Below are positions 27,640-37,300 of a DNA stretch of 37,397 nt, piece after piece (position 1 is the first letter of the stretch; every line of letters begins with the position of its first letter). The notes under the pieces are model-generated. The model ran no database searches and was not told where the DNA came from. It saw nothing but the letters and a program-made list of their open reading frames with translations. Origin of the DNA: Methylobacterium segetis (GTDB lineage: Bacteria > Pseudomonadota > Alphaproteobacteria > Rhizobiales > Beijerinckiaceae); the NCBI RefSeq assembly GCF_004348265.1, contig NZ_SMNT01000056.1:1-37397 (forward strand). Reading direction: 5' to 3'. The position numbers and the translations under genes were made by a program.

Positions 27640-28572
27640 ATGACGATCGCTTCGGGCAGCGGGCGGCGGATCGCGTATGTCGCCGAGTCGGTGTTCGGCA
27701 CCACGCCGGCCACGCCCTCGTTCAAGACCTTTCGGTCCACAGGTGGCGGCCCGCGAACGAACAAGACCACGGGCACCTCGGACGAGATCCAGCCCGACCG
27801 CAACGTGCGCGACGAGTTCATGCTCGGCCAGGATGTGATGGGCGACTACAACTTCGAGCTCGCCTACGGGAATCTCGACGACCTCCTCGAGGGCGCGCTC
27901 TTCTCGACCTGGGCGACGAACGTCCTGAAGAACGGCAACGCGCTGAAGAGCTTCACGATCGAGGAGACCCTCGACCTTCAGGGCAGCAACTCGTTCTCGC
28001 GCTTCACCGGCGCCGTCGTGAACACCCTCTCGCTCAGCCTGGGCGCGCGGGCGAAGATCACGGGCGCGGTCGGCATCATGGCGCAGAAGGAGATGATCGA
28101 TACTGCCATCGTCTCGGGTGCGACCTACGCGGCGCCCGGCACCGAGCCGATCTCGACCGCCTCGGCGAACGTGGCGAACCTGGCGCTGTCCGGCGTGACG
28201 CCGGCCCCGAAGGTCCGCAGCCTCACGCTGGAGGTGAACAACAACCTCCGGACACGCCCGCTCGTCGGCAATCTCTACACCGACTCCTTCGGCTACGGGA
28301 TGTGCGACGTCACCGGCACGCTCGAGTGCTACTTCGAGAGCAACGCCCTCTACGCCGCAGCACTCGCGCATTCCGGCGGCGGGGCCCTCTCGTTCACGGT
28401 CGGGAACGCCGCCAACAAGCGCTACAGCTTCCTCGTGCCGAAGCTCATCCTCGGCAACGCGGAGCGCCGCCCGGGCGGCAACACCGACGACGTGATGGTC
28501 TCGATCCCATTCCGTGGCGTCTACGACGGCACGGCGGGCTGCAGCCTCCAGATCACGCGAGGTGTATCTTGA
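27640..28572 (+). CDS. major tail tube protein
   Basis: 310 residues. Matches the Phage_tube_2 style: GRRIAYVAESVFGTTPATPSFKTFRSTGGGPRTNKTT, DEIQPDRNVRDEFMLGQDVMGDYNFELAYGNLDDLLEGAL, GYGMCDVTGTLECYFES and a closing DDVMVSIPFRGVYDGTAGCSLQITR. It forms the tube by hexamer stacking. AGGAGAG is 7-9 bases upstream of ATG 27640. A TTG-started gene overlaps its stop. Confidence 0.85.
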   Translation: MTIASGSGRRIAYVAESVFGTTPATPSFKTFRSTGGGPRTNKTTGTSDEIQPDRNVRDEFMLGQDVMGDYNFELAYGNLDDLLEGALFSTWATNVLKNGNALKSFTIEETLDLQGSNSFSRFTGAVVNTLSLSLGARAKITGAVGIMAQKEMIDTAIVSGATYAAPGTEPISTASANVANLALSGVTPAPKVRSLTLEVNNNLRTRPLVGNLYTDSFGYGMCDVTGTLECYFESNALYAAALAHSGGGALSFTVGNAANKRYSFLVPKLILGNAERRPGGNTDDVMVSIPFRGVYDGTAGCSLQITRGVS

Positions 28573-28760
28573 AGACGGTCCGCATCCTCTCCGACTTCGA
28601 CAGCTACCCGAACGGGAAGGACCGCCGGTCCTTCCTCCGGGGAGAGGAGCCCGAGCTGTCGAACGAGCACGCCGACCTCCTCATCGGCAAGGGCTTGGCC
28701 GAGGACACCGCGCCTGCCGCCCGCAAGCCCGCCTCCAAGCAGAAGGACGCCGACGCGTGA
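28569..28760 (+). CDS. small hypothetical tail gene (TTG start)
   Basis: 63 residues from TTG 28569, overlapping the tube gene stop (TTGA). Sequence: KTVRILSDFDSYPNGKDRRSFLRGEEPELSNEHADLLIGKGLAEDTAPAARKPASKQKDADA. The DLLIGKGLAED block is shared by small phage proteins of this position that look like winged adaptors; function unknown. Its stop overlaps the chaperone start as GTGA. Overlaps on both sides argue for a real gene. Confidence 0.65.
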   Translation: MKTVRILSDFDSYPNGKDRRSFLRGEEPELSNEHADLLIGKGLAEDTAPAARKPASKQKDADA

Positions 28761-29170
28761 AGCTATCCGCCATCAAGGTCGATTCGACGAGGCTCGGGCA
28801 GGGCCGCTGGATCGGCGAGATCCCCGAGATGGGCGATCTGCGCCTCAAGGTCCGCGGCATCGGCAACACCGAGTACCGGCGCCTACAGTCCAAGCTGTTC
28901 GACGCGGTGCCGCGCTCCAAGCGGGTTCACGGCCGGATCGATCCCGACGAGGTCGACCGCATCACGGCGCAGTGCCTTCTCGACACCGTGCTGCTCGACT
29001 GGGAGGGCCTGACCGACGACGACGGGGCCACGATCCCGTACTCGTGCGATCTCGCCGAGCAGTACCTCACCGATCCCGACTTCGCCCGGTTCCGGCAAGC
29101 GGTGTCCTGGGCGGCGACGGTGGCGGCCGATGAGGTCGCCGGCAATGACGAGGCCGACCGGGGAAACTGA
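28757..29170 (+). CDS. tail assembly chaperone, short form (lambda gpG-like)
   Basis: 137 residues from GTG 28757 to the in-frame TGA at 29168-29170. Features: an N-terminal beta part (LSAIKVDSTRLGQGRWIGEIPEMGDLRLKVRGIGNTEYRR), a helical middle (DEVDRITAQCLLDTVLLDWEGLTDDDGATIPYS) and a helical end. The LLDTVLLDWEGLTD block is typical of tail chaperones. Such proteins bind the tape measure before tube polymerisation. It ends on a slippery heptamer that joins it to a second reading frame. Confidence 0.8.
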   Translation: MKLSAIKVDSTRLGQGRWIGEIPEMGDLRLKVRGIGNTEYRRLQSKLFDAVPRSKRVHGRIDPDEVDRITAQCLLDTVLLDWEGLTDDDGATIPYSCDLAEQYLTDPDFARFRQAVSWAATVAADEVAGNDEADRGN

Positions 29171-29514
29171 TCGAGGCGCTCCGCTGGCACCTGGAGTGGG
29201 CCGAGCGCGCCGAGTGGCTGTCGGATCTGGCGGAAGAGGATGGCGTCGTCCCAGCGGCGCTTCTCGCCCGGCCGGATCTGCCCGAGCATCTCAGCTTCGC
29301 CTGGGACGCGTTCTGGGCCCTCTCGACCGACCGGGCGCTGGGCTTCGGTGTCGTGGGCCCGATCCCCTGGTCATCGCTCGACCGCTACGCGGCGCGCACC
29401 GGTATCACGGATCCCGAGGAGTTCGAGCGCCTCGCCCGGCTCGTCGGTGCCATGGATGCCGTCTGGCGGGAGCGAATGCGTGAAGAGGTGAAGGGCGAGG
29501 GCGGAAAGTCCTGA
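28757..29514 (+). CDS. tail assembly chaperone, -1 frameshift fusion (lambda gpGT-like)
   Basis: The -1 frame is open from CTG 29167 to TGA 29512-29514 and has no start codon near its beginning. It reads LIEALRWHLEWAERAEWLSD, then a body with FWALSTDRALGFGVVGPIPW SSLDRYAARTG and ends in EEVKGEGGKS. The GPIPWSSLDRYA motif is the conserved element of T-type tail extensions in this phage group. Translation of 0 frame then -1 frame after GGGAAAC gives a 252-residue fusion. A stand-alone start is not available, so the fusion is the most likely form. It interacts with the tape measure encoded next. Confidence 0.8.
29161..29167 (+). promoter_or_regulatory. programmed -1 ribosomal frameshift site GGGAAAC
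   Basis: The heptamer is phased G GGA AAC in the 0 frame and is followed at once by TGA. Slippage gives GGG AAA and the -1 codons continue as CTG ATC GAG. Downstream, CGCTC (29177-29181) can pair with GAGCG (29203-29207), a possible stimulatory stem 9 bases after the site. Lambda uses GGGAAAG at the same gene position. Confidence 0.8.
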
Positions 29515-29557
29515 TCGGGGCTTGAAATCCTCAGGCCCGTCCCCTCCTATCGTTGAC

Positions 29558-29770
29558 ATGTGGACCATGCTCTGGCTCTTCATGACGACGACCGGCGGCC
29601 TGACCTCCGGATCCGCCGACTTCCCATCGAAGGATGCGTGCGAGGCCGCGCGCATGGAGATGGGCAAGATGACCCTGGCCATCGACGAGAAAAGTGACGC
29701 CGGCCAGCGTCCTATGATCGCGAATCCGGTCGAGATCCGCTGCATCCAGAAGGCGACCGGCAAACCGTAA
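29558..29770 (+). CDS. small hypothetical protein before the tape measure
   Basis: 70 residues from ATG 29558 (a TTG at 29522 is an alternative). It begins MWTMLWLFMTTTGGLTSGSADFPSKDACEAARMEMG, a short hydrophobic start that may be a weak signal or membrane segment, and ends with EIRCIQKATGKP. The two cysteines (about residues 27 and 63) might form a bridge outside the cytoplasm. No family was recognised. The interval between the frameshift gene and the tape measure is otherwise empty, so a small independent gene is plausible; no strong ribosome binding site was found. Confidence 0.5.
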   Translation: MWTMLWLFMTTTGGLTSGSADFPSKDACEAARMEMGKMTLAIDEKSDAGQRPMIANPVEIRCIQKATGKP

Positions 29771-29807
29771 GCCGACTGCCCTCCACCCCGAACCCGTGAT
29801 GTCTGTA

Positions 29808-29830
29808 GGCCCGCCGGTGACGGCCGGGCC
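29808..29830 (+). other. hairpin with GTGA tetraloop upstream of the tape measure
   Basis: GGCCCGCCG (29808-29816), loop GTGA, CGGCCGGGCC (29821-29830): a stem with one bulged base and a GNRA-type loop. It lies 3 bases before the GAGG at 29834-29837 that serves as tape-measure ribosome binding site. It may tune translation of this long gene or mark an RNA end. Confidence 0.45.
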
Positions 29831-29844
29831 CGCGAGGCCGTGCC

Positions 29845-32571
29845 ATGGTCAGCATCAACACGATCCGCACGATGACGGTCCGCTACGTCTCGGAGGGCTC
29901 CGAGAAGATGGGGAGCGACGCCGAAGCGGTGACTGCCTCACAGGAGAGGATGGGCCAGGCGGCCAACCAGACCGCCACGGTGACCGAGCAGTCCGCACGT
30001 CGGCAGCTGTCGGCCGCGAGTGCCTACGATCGCCTTCGCCAGCAGATCGACGAGACCTACCGCGCGCAGCAGCGCCTCGACCGCGCGAGCGGTGTGATCG
30101 ACCGGACCTTCAACCAGGGCCTGATCGATGCGACCGAGCGCGAGCGGGCGATGGCGATGGCGCGGGCTCGGTTCACGCCGTCGGCTGCGAGCGAGAACGA
30201 CAATGAGCCCGGCCGTCGCGGGCTCAGTAGCTTCCAGCGTCGGGACCTGATGTATCAGGGCGGCGACGTCGTCGCTTCGCTGGGGTCGGGTGCCGGCCTC
30301 GGCACGGTCGCGTTCCAGCAGGGTCCGCAGATCCTGCAGGGCCTCGCGGCAGGCGAGGGCGGCCTGCGCGGCGGACTGAAGGCTCTGGGCGAGAGTGCTC
30401 TCGGCCTCGTGACGCCGTTCACCGTAGCTGGCGCCGCCGCCGCCGCGGCTGGTGTCTTGTTCACCGCCGCCGCGGTGTCCGCCGCCCGCGATCAGGAGAC
30501 GCTGGAGAAGGCCACGCAGGGGCTCGGCCGCGCCACGGGCGCCACGGCTTCGCAACTCGATGCACTGGCCCGCGCGAACGCGGAGGCTGGCAAGATCTCG
30601 ACCGGCAGCGCGCGCGAGGTGGTCGCTGCTTATGCCTCGACCGGCCAGCTGGCTCTGCCCGTGATCGGCGAGCTCACCCGAGCGACGTCCGAATACGCCC
30701 GCCTGACCTCGCAGGAAGTGCCGGCCGCCGCCGCCGAACTCGCCCGTATGTTCGCGGATCCGGCGCGCGGCGCCGAGGATCTAGCCGCGAAGATCGGCGG
30801 CCTCGACGATCGCACGCGGCAGTTGATCCAGACCCAGATCGAGCAGGGCGACCGCTCGGCCGCGCAGGAGACGCTGGCCGCTACCCTGAAGGTGACGATC
30901 GACGCGAACGCGACGAGCACCAGTCGCTGGGGTGCCGCTTGGGACATCGCGACCGCGGCAGCCGACCGGTACTGGGAAGCCGCGAAAAAGATCGCTGGCA
31001 TCAAGCTCGGGCTCGTTCCTGAGGGCGCGCAGGAGGCGACAGATCGGCTGAACAAGCAGATCAGCGAGATCAACGAGCGTCGGAAAGCGTTCGGGCAGGA
31101 GCCGCTGGGCCTTGGCAGCGATCTGGTTCGGCAAAGGGACACTGCAGCCCTCGTTGCCGACACCGAGCGTCGCAAGGCCGAAGCCGCAGCGGCCGAGGAG
31201 CGTGCGAACACGGCCTCCCGTCTGGCGGGCGAGATCGCGCGGCAGACTGACCCGAATTTCGCCCGGCTCTCCGAACTCCGGAAGCAGCAGGCGGACCTCA
31301 GCACCGCGCTTGCCGACCCGCTGGCCCGCAACAAGCTCGCCGACTTCGGACAGACAGAGACGGCCTACCTCGGCGTGAACCGGGCAATCGAGACCCTGAC
31401 CGATTCGACGGGAAAGCTGATCAACCAAGAGGAGATGGCACGCCGGCAGGACCAGCTGAGGCTTGACGCCATCAACGCGAAGACCGACGCCGAGAAGCGC
31501 TCCGTGGCCGAGCGGCAGAAGGCGTTCGACCTCATCGGGAAGACCATCACGCTGGGCGACGCACGCGGGCAGATCCAGCGGGCGGGCGCGATCGCGGCGG
31601 CTTCCGAGGCGGCGAAAGGCGGCTCGGACAAGGACGAGCGCGACGACTACGACCGGGCCGTGCGCTCGCAGGAGGACCGGATCCGCCGCCAGCAGGAAGA
31701 GGCGGCGACCTTCGGCATGGGTGCCGCTGCCGTGGCCCGGTACCGCGTCGAGCAGGAACTGCTGACCGCCGCCAAGCGCGCCGACCGCGAAATCACGCTG
31801 GAGCTTTCCGCCCAGATCCGAGGCTACGCCGACCAGGCCGCCGCCGCCGCCGAGCGGATGGAGGACCTGCGCGAGAAAATGCGGTTCGATGACGCCGTGC
31901 GTGGCGCAGGCCGCGAGGGCTTCAGCGGCTTCCTCCGTGACATCCGGCAGGGCGCCACGGCGGCCGACGCTATGGCGAACGCGGTCAACCGCATGGCCGA
32001 CCGCCTGCTCGACCTCGCCTCCGACCAGATCTTCTCCTCTCTGTTCGGCTCGCGCGGTTCGGCGAACGGCGGCCTGCTCGGCAATCTGCTCGGCGGCGGG
32101 TCCGGCTCCGGCAGCTCGGGCCTCGCGGACTTCTTCTCGGGCAGCTTCTTCCCGAAGTTCGCCGACGGCGGCTACACGGGCACGGGCGGACGCCTGGAGC
32201 CGGCCGGCGTCGTCCACCGCGGCGAGTACGTGTTCGATGCAGCCGCCGTGCGCCGGATCGGCCTCGCGCCGCTCGAGGCAATGCGGGCCGGCCTGCGCGG
32301 CTACGAGACGGGCGGCTACGTCGGCGGGTGGACGCGCGCGGATATGGCGGCGGCCCGCGCTCCGGCGGCGAACGGCAACGCGCCGGCCTACGAGGCGCCG
32401 ATCATCGTCAACACCACTGGGCAGCCCGCGCAGACTCAGACGGTGCAGGATCCGCGTGGTCCGCGCGACGTGACCGTGATCGGCAAGATGATCGCGGGTG
32501 CGATCCAGACCGATCCGGACGTGCGGGATGCCTTGGCGAAAGCCTGGGGCCTGAAGCGGACGGGACGCTGA
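29845..32571 (+). CDS. tail tape measure protein
   Basis: 908 residues. N-terminal coiled coil (residues 1-110), a hydrophobic segment at about 188-210 (VTPFTVAGAAAAAAGVLF...), then the tape-measure conserved region with LGRATGATASQLDALARANAEAG and LTSQEVPAAAAELARMFADP, long coiled coils through about residue 700, and a C-terminal Gly-rich part with the GVVHRGEYVFDAAAVRRIG motif common to tape measures. At 0.15 nm per residue the tail would be roughly 136 nm. Ribosome binding site GAGG 7 bases upstream of ATG 29845. Confidence 0.9.
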   Translation: MVSINTIRTMTVRYVSEGSEKMGSDAEAVTASQERMGQAANQTATVTEQSARRQLSAASAYDRLRQQIDETYRAQQRLDRASGVIDRTFNQGLIDATERERAMAMARARFTPSAASENDNEPGRRGLSSFQRRDLMYQGGDVVASLGSGAGLGTVAFQQGPQILQGLAAGEGGLRGGLKALGESALGLVTPFTVAGAAAAAAGVLFTAAAVSAARDQETLEKATQGLGRATGATASQLDALARANAEAGKISTGSAREVVAAYASTGQLALPVIGELTRATSEYARLTSQEVPAAAAELARMFADPARGAEDLAAKIGGLDDRTRQLIQTQIEQGDRSAAQETLAATLKVTIDANATSTSRWGAAWDIATAAADRYWEAAKKIAGIKLGLVPEGAQEATDRLNKQISEINERRKAFGQEPLGLGSDLVRQRDTAALVADTERRKAEAAAAEERANTASRLAGEIARQTDPNFARLSELRKQQADLSTALADPLARNKLADFGQTETAYLGVNRAIETLTDSTGKLINQEEMARRQDQLRLDAINAKTDAEKRSVAERQKAFDLIGKTITLGDARGQIQRAGAIAAASEAAKGGSDKDERDDYDRAVRSQEDRIRRQQEEAATFGMGAAAVARYRVEQELLTAAKRADREITLELSAQIRGYADQAAAAAERMEDLREKMRFDDAVRGAGREGFSGFLRDIRQGATAADAMANAVNRMADRLLDLASDQIFSSLFGSRGSANGGLLGNLLGGGSGSGSSGLADFFSGSFFPKFADGGYTGTGGRLEPAGVVHRGEYVFDAAAVRRIGLAPLEAMRAGLRGYETGGYVGGWTRADMAAARAPAANGNAPAYEAPIIVNTTGQPAQTQTVQDPRGPRDVTVIGKMIAGAIQTDPDVRDALAKAWGLKRTGR

Positions 32572-32574
32572 TCG

Positions 32575-32955
32575 ATGCCGGTGTCCTGGCCTGCCGACCT
32601 GTCCTACGCCGTTAGCCAGCAGGCCTACGCCGTGCAGGCGCTCGACCTGCCGCCGATGAAATCGCCCATGCAGTCCGGCAAGACGCGGATGCGGCGGCAG
32701 TACACGCTGCGGATCGCCACGCTCGGCTACGGCTGGGAGTTTACCTCGACGGAGCTCGCCCGCTTCCGGAGCTTCATCGCCAACGAGGCCGGCGCCGGCA
32801 CGGCGGAGATCACCCTGCCGGTCTGGATCGAGAGCGCGCAGACCTACGCGAGCCGGCAGGTGCGCATCCGCGACGGCGCCTCGGGTGTGAGCGAGCGGAA
32901 GCTCGGCTTCGACCGCACGCTCGTCTCCTGCGTCCTGGAAGTGCAGAGCCTCTGA
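32575..32955 (+). CDS. minor tail protein (distal tail type)
   Basis: 126 residues with a beta-rich outline: QALDLPPMKSPMQSGKTRMRRQYTLRIATLGYGWEFTSTEL, FIANEAGAGTAEITLPVWIES and TLVSCVLEVQSL at the end. No sure family. Similar length and position to lambda gpM-like minor tail proteins. It follows the tape measure by 3 bases. The next genes on the plus strand are separated by a minus-strand insertion. Role in tail-tip assembly is inferred. Confidence 0.6.
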   Translation: MPVSWPADLSYAVSQQAYAVQALDLPPMKSPMQSGKTRMRRQYTLRIATLGYGWEFTSTELARFRSFIANEAGAGTAEITLPVWIESAQTYASRQVRIRDGASGVSERKLGFDRTLVSCVLEVQSL

Positions 32956-32982
32956 CGCATGCTGATCTCAGCCACGGAGCGC

Positions 32983-33312
32983 TCAGTGCCGTTTCAGCCC
33001 ATCCCCTTCGACGTTGGGCAGGCTCAGGCCGTACTGCGTGGCGAGCGCCCGCAGGACGTTGTCGACGTAGACGTGAGTGAGGGTCCGAACAGCTACCTTG
33101 ATCTCCTTCGGGGCATCGCCTCGGACCTCGTCAGCAGATTGCTTCGCAGTCGCTCCGAGGACGAGGAACAGTCCCTGGCGGCGATCAGCGGGAGCGTAGC
33201 TCAGTACCTTGTCGATGGTGTTTCGGAGCACGAAGGCCATGTGCATCGCGCTCAGCTTCACGGCCTCGATGGAGACCTGCTCGACGCGCTCACCTACATC
33301 CCGGTCTGACAT
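32983..33312 (-). CDS. minus-strand accessory (moron-like) gene between tail genes
   Basis: 109 residues from ATG 33312 (GGGG 5-8 bases upstream). Sequence opens MSDRDVGERVEQVSIEAVKL and has helical blocks (AFVLRNTIDKVLSYAPADRRQGLFLVLGATAKQ and KEIKVAVRTLTHVYVDNVLRAL). Codons are strongly G/C at the third position in this frame, so it is coding, and the opposing plus-strand frame (32959-33309) is the shadow. It is convergent or antisense to tail transcription and likely has its own promoter in 33313-33380. No family was recognised. A role in the lysogen, such as a host-benefit gene, is possible. Confidence 0.75.
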   Translation of the reverse strand: MSDRDVGERVEQVSIEAVKLSAMHMAFVLRNTIDKVLSYAPADRRQGLFLVLGATAKQSADEVRGDAPKEIKVAVRTLTHVYVDNVLRALATQYGLSLPNVEGDGLKRH

Positions 33313-33380
33313 CGTGGCCCCAATGATTTGTTCTTAGGATCGCGAGGTCATGATGCAGCGCGCACTGGTGCAATAGATCA

Positions 33381-33923
33381 ATGCCCATCCCTGCATCCCG
33401 CGCCTGGGAAGAGGCTGCCGCCACGGTCGACGCCTCCGAGGTGATGCTGCCGACGCTGGAGCTGATCCACTCGGTCTTCCTTGAGAACGGCCAGCCGGCG
33501 CCGATCCGCGCCGTAATGAACACCGAGGATATGGCTTTTCGCCTCGAGGACGGCGCCCCGCTCAATGCCGGCCAGACCGTGACCTTCAAGGGCATCATGT
33601 TCGGGATCGACTATCCGCGGATCGGCAAGGTCGGGGTCGAGGCGCCGATCTGGATCGACAACGTGAACCGCGAGGTCGCCCGGTACCTGGAGCCCGCGAC
33701 GAAGCTCAACGAGAGCGTGGTGGTGATCTTCCGCGGCTACCTGAGGAGCGATCCCAGCACGGTCGGCCACGGCCCGTTCCGGCTGCTCCTGCGCAACGTG
33801 AAGCGCAAGGGCGCGCGGCTGGAGGGCACACTGACCATCGCCGACCCGACGAAGCTGCGGGTCATGCGCGAGATCTACGACCAAGCCCGGTTCCCCGCGC
33901 TGATGGTGGCGGTAGGCGCATGA
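33381..33923 (+). CDS. DUF1833-type tail protein
   Basis: 180 residues. It shows the DUF1833 outline: MLPTLELIHSVFLENGQPAPIRAVMNTEDMAFRLEDGA, VTFKGIMFGIDYPRIGKVGVEAPIWIDNVNREVARYLEPAT, VVVIFRGYLRSDPS and LEGTLTIADPTKLRVMREIYDQARFPALM. The family sits between minor tail and NlpC/P60 genes and takes the place of lambda gpL. It overlaps the next gene by ATGA. Confidence 0.75.
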   Translation: MPIPASRAWEEAAATVDASEVMLPTLELIHSVFLENGQPAPIRAVMNTEDMAFRLEDGAPLNAGQTVTFKGIMFGIDYPRIGKVGVEAPIWIDNVNREVARYLEPATKLNESVVVIFRGYLRSDPSTVGHGPFRLLLRNVKRKGARLEGTLTIADPTKLRVMREIYDQARFPALMVAVGA

Positions 33924-34339
33924 CCTATCGCGCCGCCTTCCTCGAGGACCTGATCGGCCGGCCCTACCGGATCGGCGCGACGGGGCCCGACGCCTTCGAC
34001 TGCTACGGCCTCGCCCGCCACGTTCAGAGCGCGCTCTACGCCGTGCCGATGCCGGCGCTCCCCTTCGTGGCGGCGACGACGCGGGCACAAGCCGAGGCGA
34101 TGCTGGCGCACGAGGAGCGCCGGAACTGGCGCGAGACCCCTGAGCACGAGGCCCGCGACGGCGATCTCGTCCTGATGGGCAACGTGGCGAAACGCGACTT
34201 CCACCTCGGCACCTTCGTCGTGCCCGGCACGGCCGGCGTCGTGTTGCACGTCGACCAGCATGCCGGCGTGGTCGCTGACGACATCCCGGCGCTGCGCAGC
34301 GTCGGCTTCAACTACCTGAAATTCTTCCGGCGCATCTGA
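33920..34339 (+). CDS. NlpC/P60-family tail tip peptidase (lambda gpK-like)
   Basis: 139 residues. The NlpC/P60 triad is visible as Cys28 in DAFDCYGLARHV, His95 in RDFHLGTFVV or His110 in VLHVDQHAGVV (the second His fits best after the GDLVLMG strand). It cleaves peptidoglycan peptides locally during DNA entry. ATGA overlap upstream; four bases to the TipJ gene. Confidence 0.8.
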   Translation: MTYRAAFLEDLIGRPYRIGATGPDAFDCYGLARHVQSALYAVPMPALPFVAATTRAQAEAMLAHEERRNWRETPEHEARDGDLVLMGNVAKRDFHLGTFVVPGTAGVVLHVDQHAGVVADDIPALRSVGFNYLKFFRRI

Positions 34340-34343
34340 CCCC

Positions 34344-37300
34344 ATGCACATCGCCGTCCGGCACAACCTCCTGGCCTACGACCCGGAGGACGGCTCAGTC
34401 CGTCCCGAGAACGCGCTCGTTCTGCCGATGCGCGAGGCCGAGGCCGTCATGGGCGAGACCGTCGCCGCCCTCCTGGCGCGCGTCGCGTGGCGGTTCGATC
34501 TGCCGACGGTTCTCAAGGTCAACGGCGCCTATCTCGGCCGCGACGAGTGGTCGGGCACGCATCTGGCGGTCAACGACAATGTCGAGTTCTTGTCGCGCCC
34601 GCTCGGCAACATGGCGGGTGGCTCGGGCGGCAAGAGCATCCTGTCTGTCGTCGCGCTCGTCGCGCTGACCGCCGTCGCGCCGTGGGCCGGCGGTGTCATC
34701 GCCGGCGCGACTGGCGCAACAGGTTTCGCCTTCAGCGCAATCTCCTCGCTCGCCTCCGCCGCGATCGTCGGCGCCGGCGCGCTCGCGATCAGCCATTTCC
34801 TCAGCCCGAAGGCAGGCGGCAAGACCGCGGCCAGCGACGAGCTCTACGCCTTCGGTTTGCAGGGCAACGCCGCCCGACCGATGCAGCCGGTCCCGGTGCT
34901 GAACGGCCGCCTGCGCTTCGCCCCCGATTACGGCGCCCCGACGTACAGCGAGTACGACGGCGACCGGATGATCGACTACGCGCTCTACGCGCTGACCTGC
35001 GGGCGGATCAGACCCGAGCAGGTGCTGATCGGCGACACCCCGATCTGGGATTACCAGACCGGCTACAATCCGGCCTATCCGGGCATCACCCTCCAGTTCG
35101 TCGAGCCGGGCCAACAGGTCACGCTCTATCCCGTGAACGTGCTCACGGCGGACGAGATGAACGGCGTCGAGCTCACCACCGCGTTCACGCCGGGCTACAT
35201 CGTCAACGCCGCGGGCACCACGGCTCAGACCTTGCTGTTCGACTTCGTCTGGCCGGGCGGGATATGGCGCCAGCCGAAGGACAAGCTCCTCGAGGGGGCC
35301 ACGCACATCGTCGTGCGCGGGCGACCGGTGAACGAGGCCGGCGCGCCGATCGGCGACTACACGACGATCTTCAACAAGATCTACACCTTCGCCAAGAAGA
35401 GCCAGATCCGGGTCACCGAGCGGGTGGCCGTGCCGCCCGGACGCTGGGAGGTCGCCGCCTGCCGGGTGAACCCACCGCTGTCTGAAGCCGGGACCGGCAG
35501 TGACGACGTCACCTGGACCGCCGTGCGGGCCCACATCGACGGGCCGCAGGCGTTCCCGCGCGTCAGCATGCTCGCGGTCCGCGGCGAGGCGTCGAAGCAG
35601 CTCTCCGGCATCTCTGGCGGCCAGCTGCGCGTGATCGGCACCCGCATTCTGCCGGTCTGGCGCGATGGGCTCTTCGTCGAGGAGCCCACCCGCTCGATCG
35701 CCTGGGCGGCGCTCGACTGGTGGCGCAACGGCGACTACGCGGCCGGCCTCTCGCTCAGCGACACCGACTTCCAGGCGTTCGTAGCCTACGACGCGCTCTG
35801 GACCTCGCTCGGCCACACCTTCGACCATCGCTTCACGGAGGTGCAGAACCTCGACGATGTGCTGGAGACGGTGCTGAAGGCGGGGCGTGCCTTCCCGGCG
35901 CCAGTCGGCGACAAGCTGACCCTGACCCGTGACCAGCCCCGCGGCCTGTCCCGGATGCTGTTCACCGAGAACGACATCCTGCGCGACTCGCTCGAGATCG
36001 ACTACGCGCTGTCGGACGAGGCGTGGGCCGACGGCATCGTGGGCGAGTACCTCGACGAGACGACGTGGCGCCTCGCGGAGGTCTCCTCGGCGCCGGACGG
36101 CGTCACGCTGCTGAAGCCGGCCCGCGTCCAGCTGCAGGGCATCACGAACCGCAAGCAGGCCACGGGCGTCGTCCGCTTCATGGCGGCCGAGAGCCAGTAC
36201 CGACGCATCACGGTCCAGTGGACCGCCCGAATGGAAGGCCGCCTACTGAAGCGCGGCGACCTCGTGAAGATCACCGCCGAGGAGCCAGAGACCTGGGGCC
36301 AGTCCTGCGAGATCGTCGGTGTCGCCGCAGACGGCCTGACCCTGACGCTCGACCCCGCTCCGGCTTGGGAGGCGAGCGGCAACCACTACGTCGAGATCCG
36401 GCGGCGCGACGGACGCCCCTGGGGCCCGGTGCGGGTCTCGCGTGGCGCGAGCGACGCCATCGCGATGGTCTCCTCGACCGAAGCGCAGGTGACCGCCGGG
36501 CAGCAGGGCATGACGCTCGCGGGCGCGCTGGCCCGCTCGGATACGCAGGAGCGCCCCTGGCTCGCCTTCTCGCCGGGCCAGCCCCGCACCTTTCCGGTCC
36601 TGATCACCGAGGGTGATCCAGACCAGGACGGCGAGCATATCCACCTCACGGGCGTGCTGGACGCTCCCGAGGTCTACGCGACGACCGAGAACGGCGTCCC
36701 GCCGCTGATCCAGATCCCAGATCTGTTCTCGGACGCGATGCCGGTGATCCTGGGGCTCGGCGCCCTGATCACGCAGGTGCAGCTCAACCTCGTGCTCAGC
36801 GCGGGCTGGCAGCCGGCGCGCAACGCCGCGAGCTACGTCGCCGACGTCTCCTACGATAACGGCGGTCAGTGGGTGCGCGCCTACGAGGGCGACCGAACCA
36901 CCTTCGAGGCCGTGGTCGGCGGTTCGGATCAGATGATGGTGCGCGTGGCGGGCGTGACGCCTGCGGGCGTGCGCGGCGCGTTCTTCGTGGTGGCGGTCGA
37001 CTGTCCCTCGCTCGTGGTCAGCAACCAGACCGTCGGTCTGATTCAAATCGACTATGAGGATCTCTCCGCGAACATTCAGGCGCAGATCGACAAGGTGGAT
37101 GACGTCGCCGCGCGCGCCGAGGAGATCCGGAAGGCCCTCAGCCCCGACCCGAACATCCGCGCCACCGCGCTCGACCCGGCACTCACCGCGGTGCGTGCGG
37201 ATCTCGACCTCCTGAGCGAGATGGCGGTCCGCAACACGCTGGCGCTGACGACACTCGGCGATCAGCTTCGCGCCGCCGGCCTCGAGGTGCTGACCGGCGA

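Noticed and set aside
29553..29558. TTGACA as a -35 element before the small gene at 29558
   Set aside because: No fitting -10 element at 16-18 bases; the hexamer also overlaps the start codon.
30781..32217. Minus-strand frame of 478 codons
   Set aside because: Shadow of the tape measure gene.
32959..33309. Plus-strand frame of 116 codons after the minor tail gene
   Set aside because: The minus-strand frame over the same bases has much stronger third-position GC and a more natural protein.
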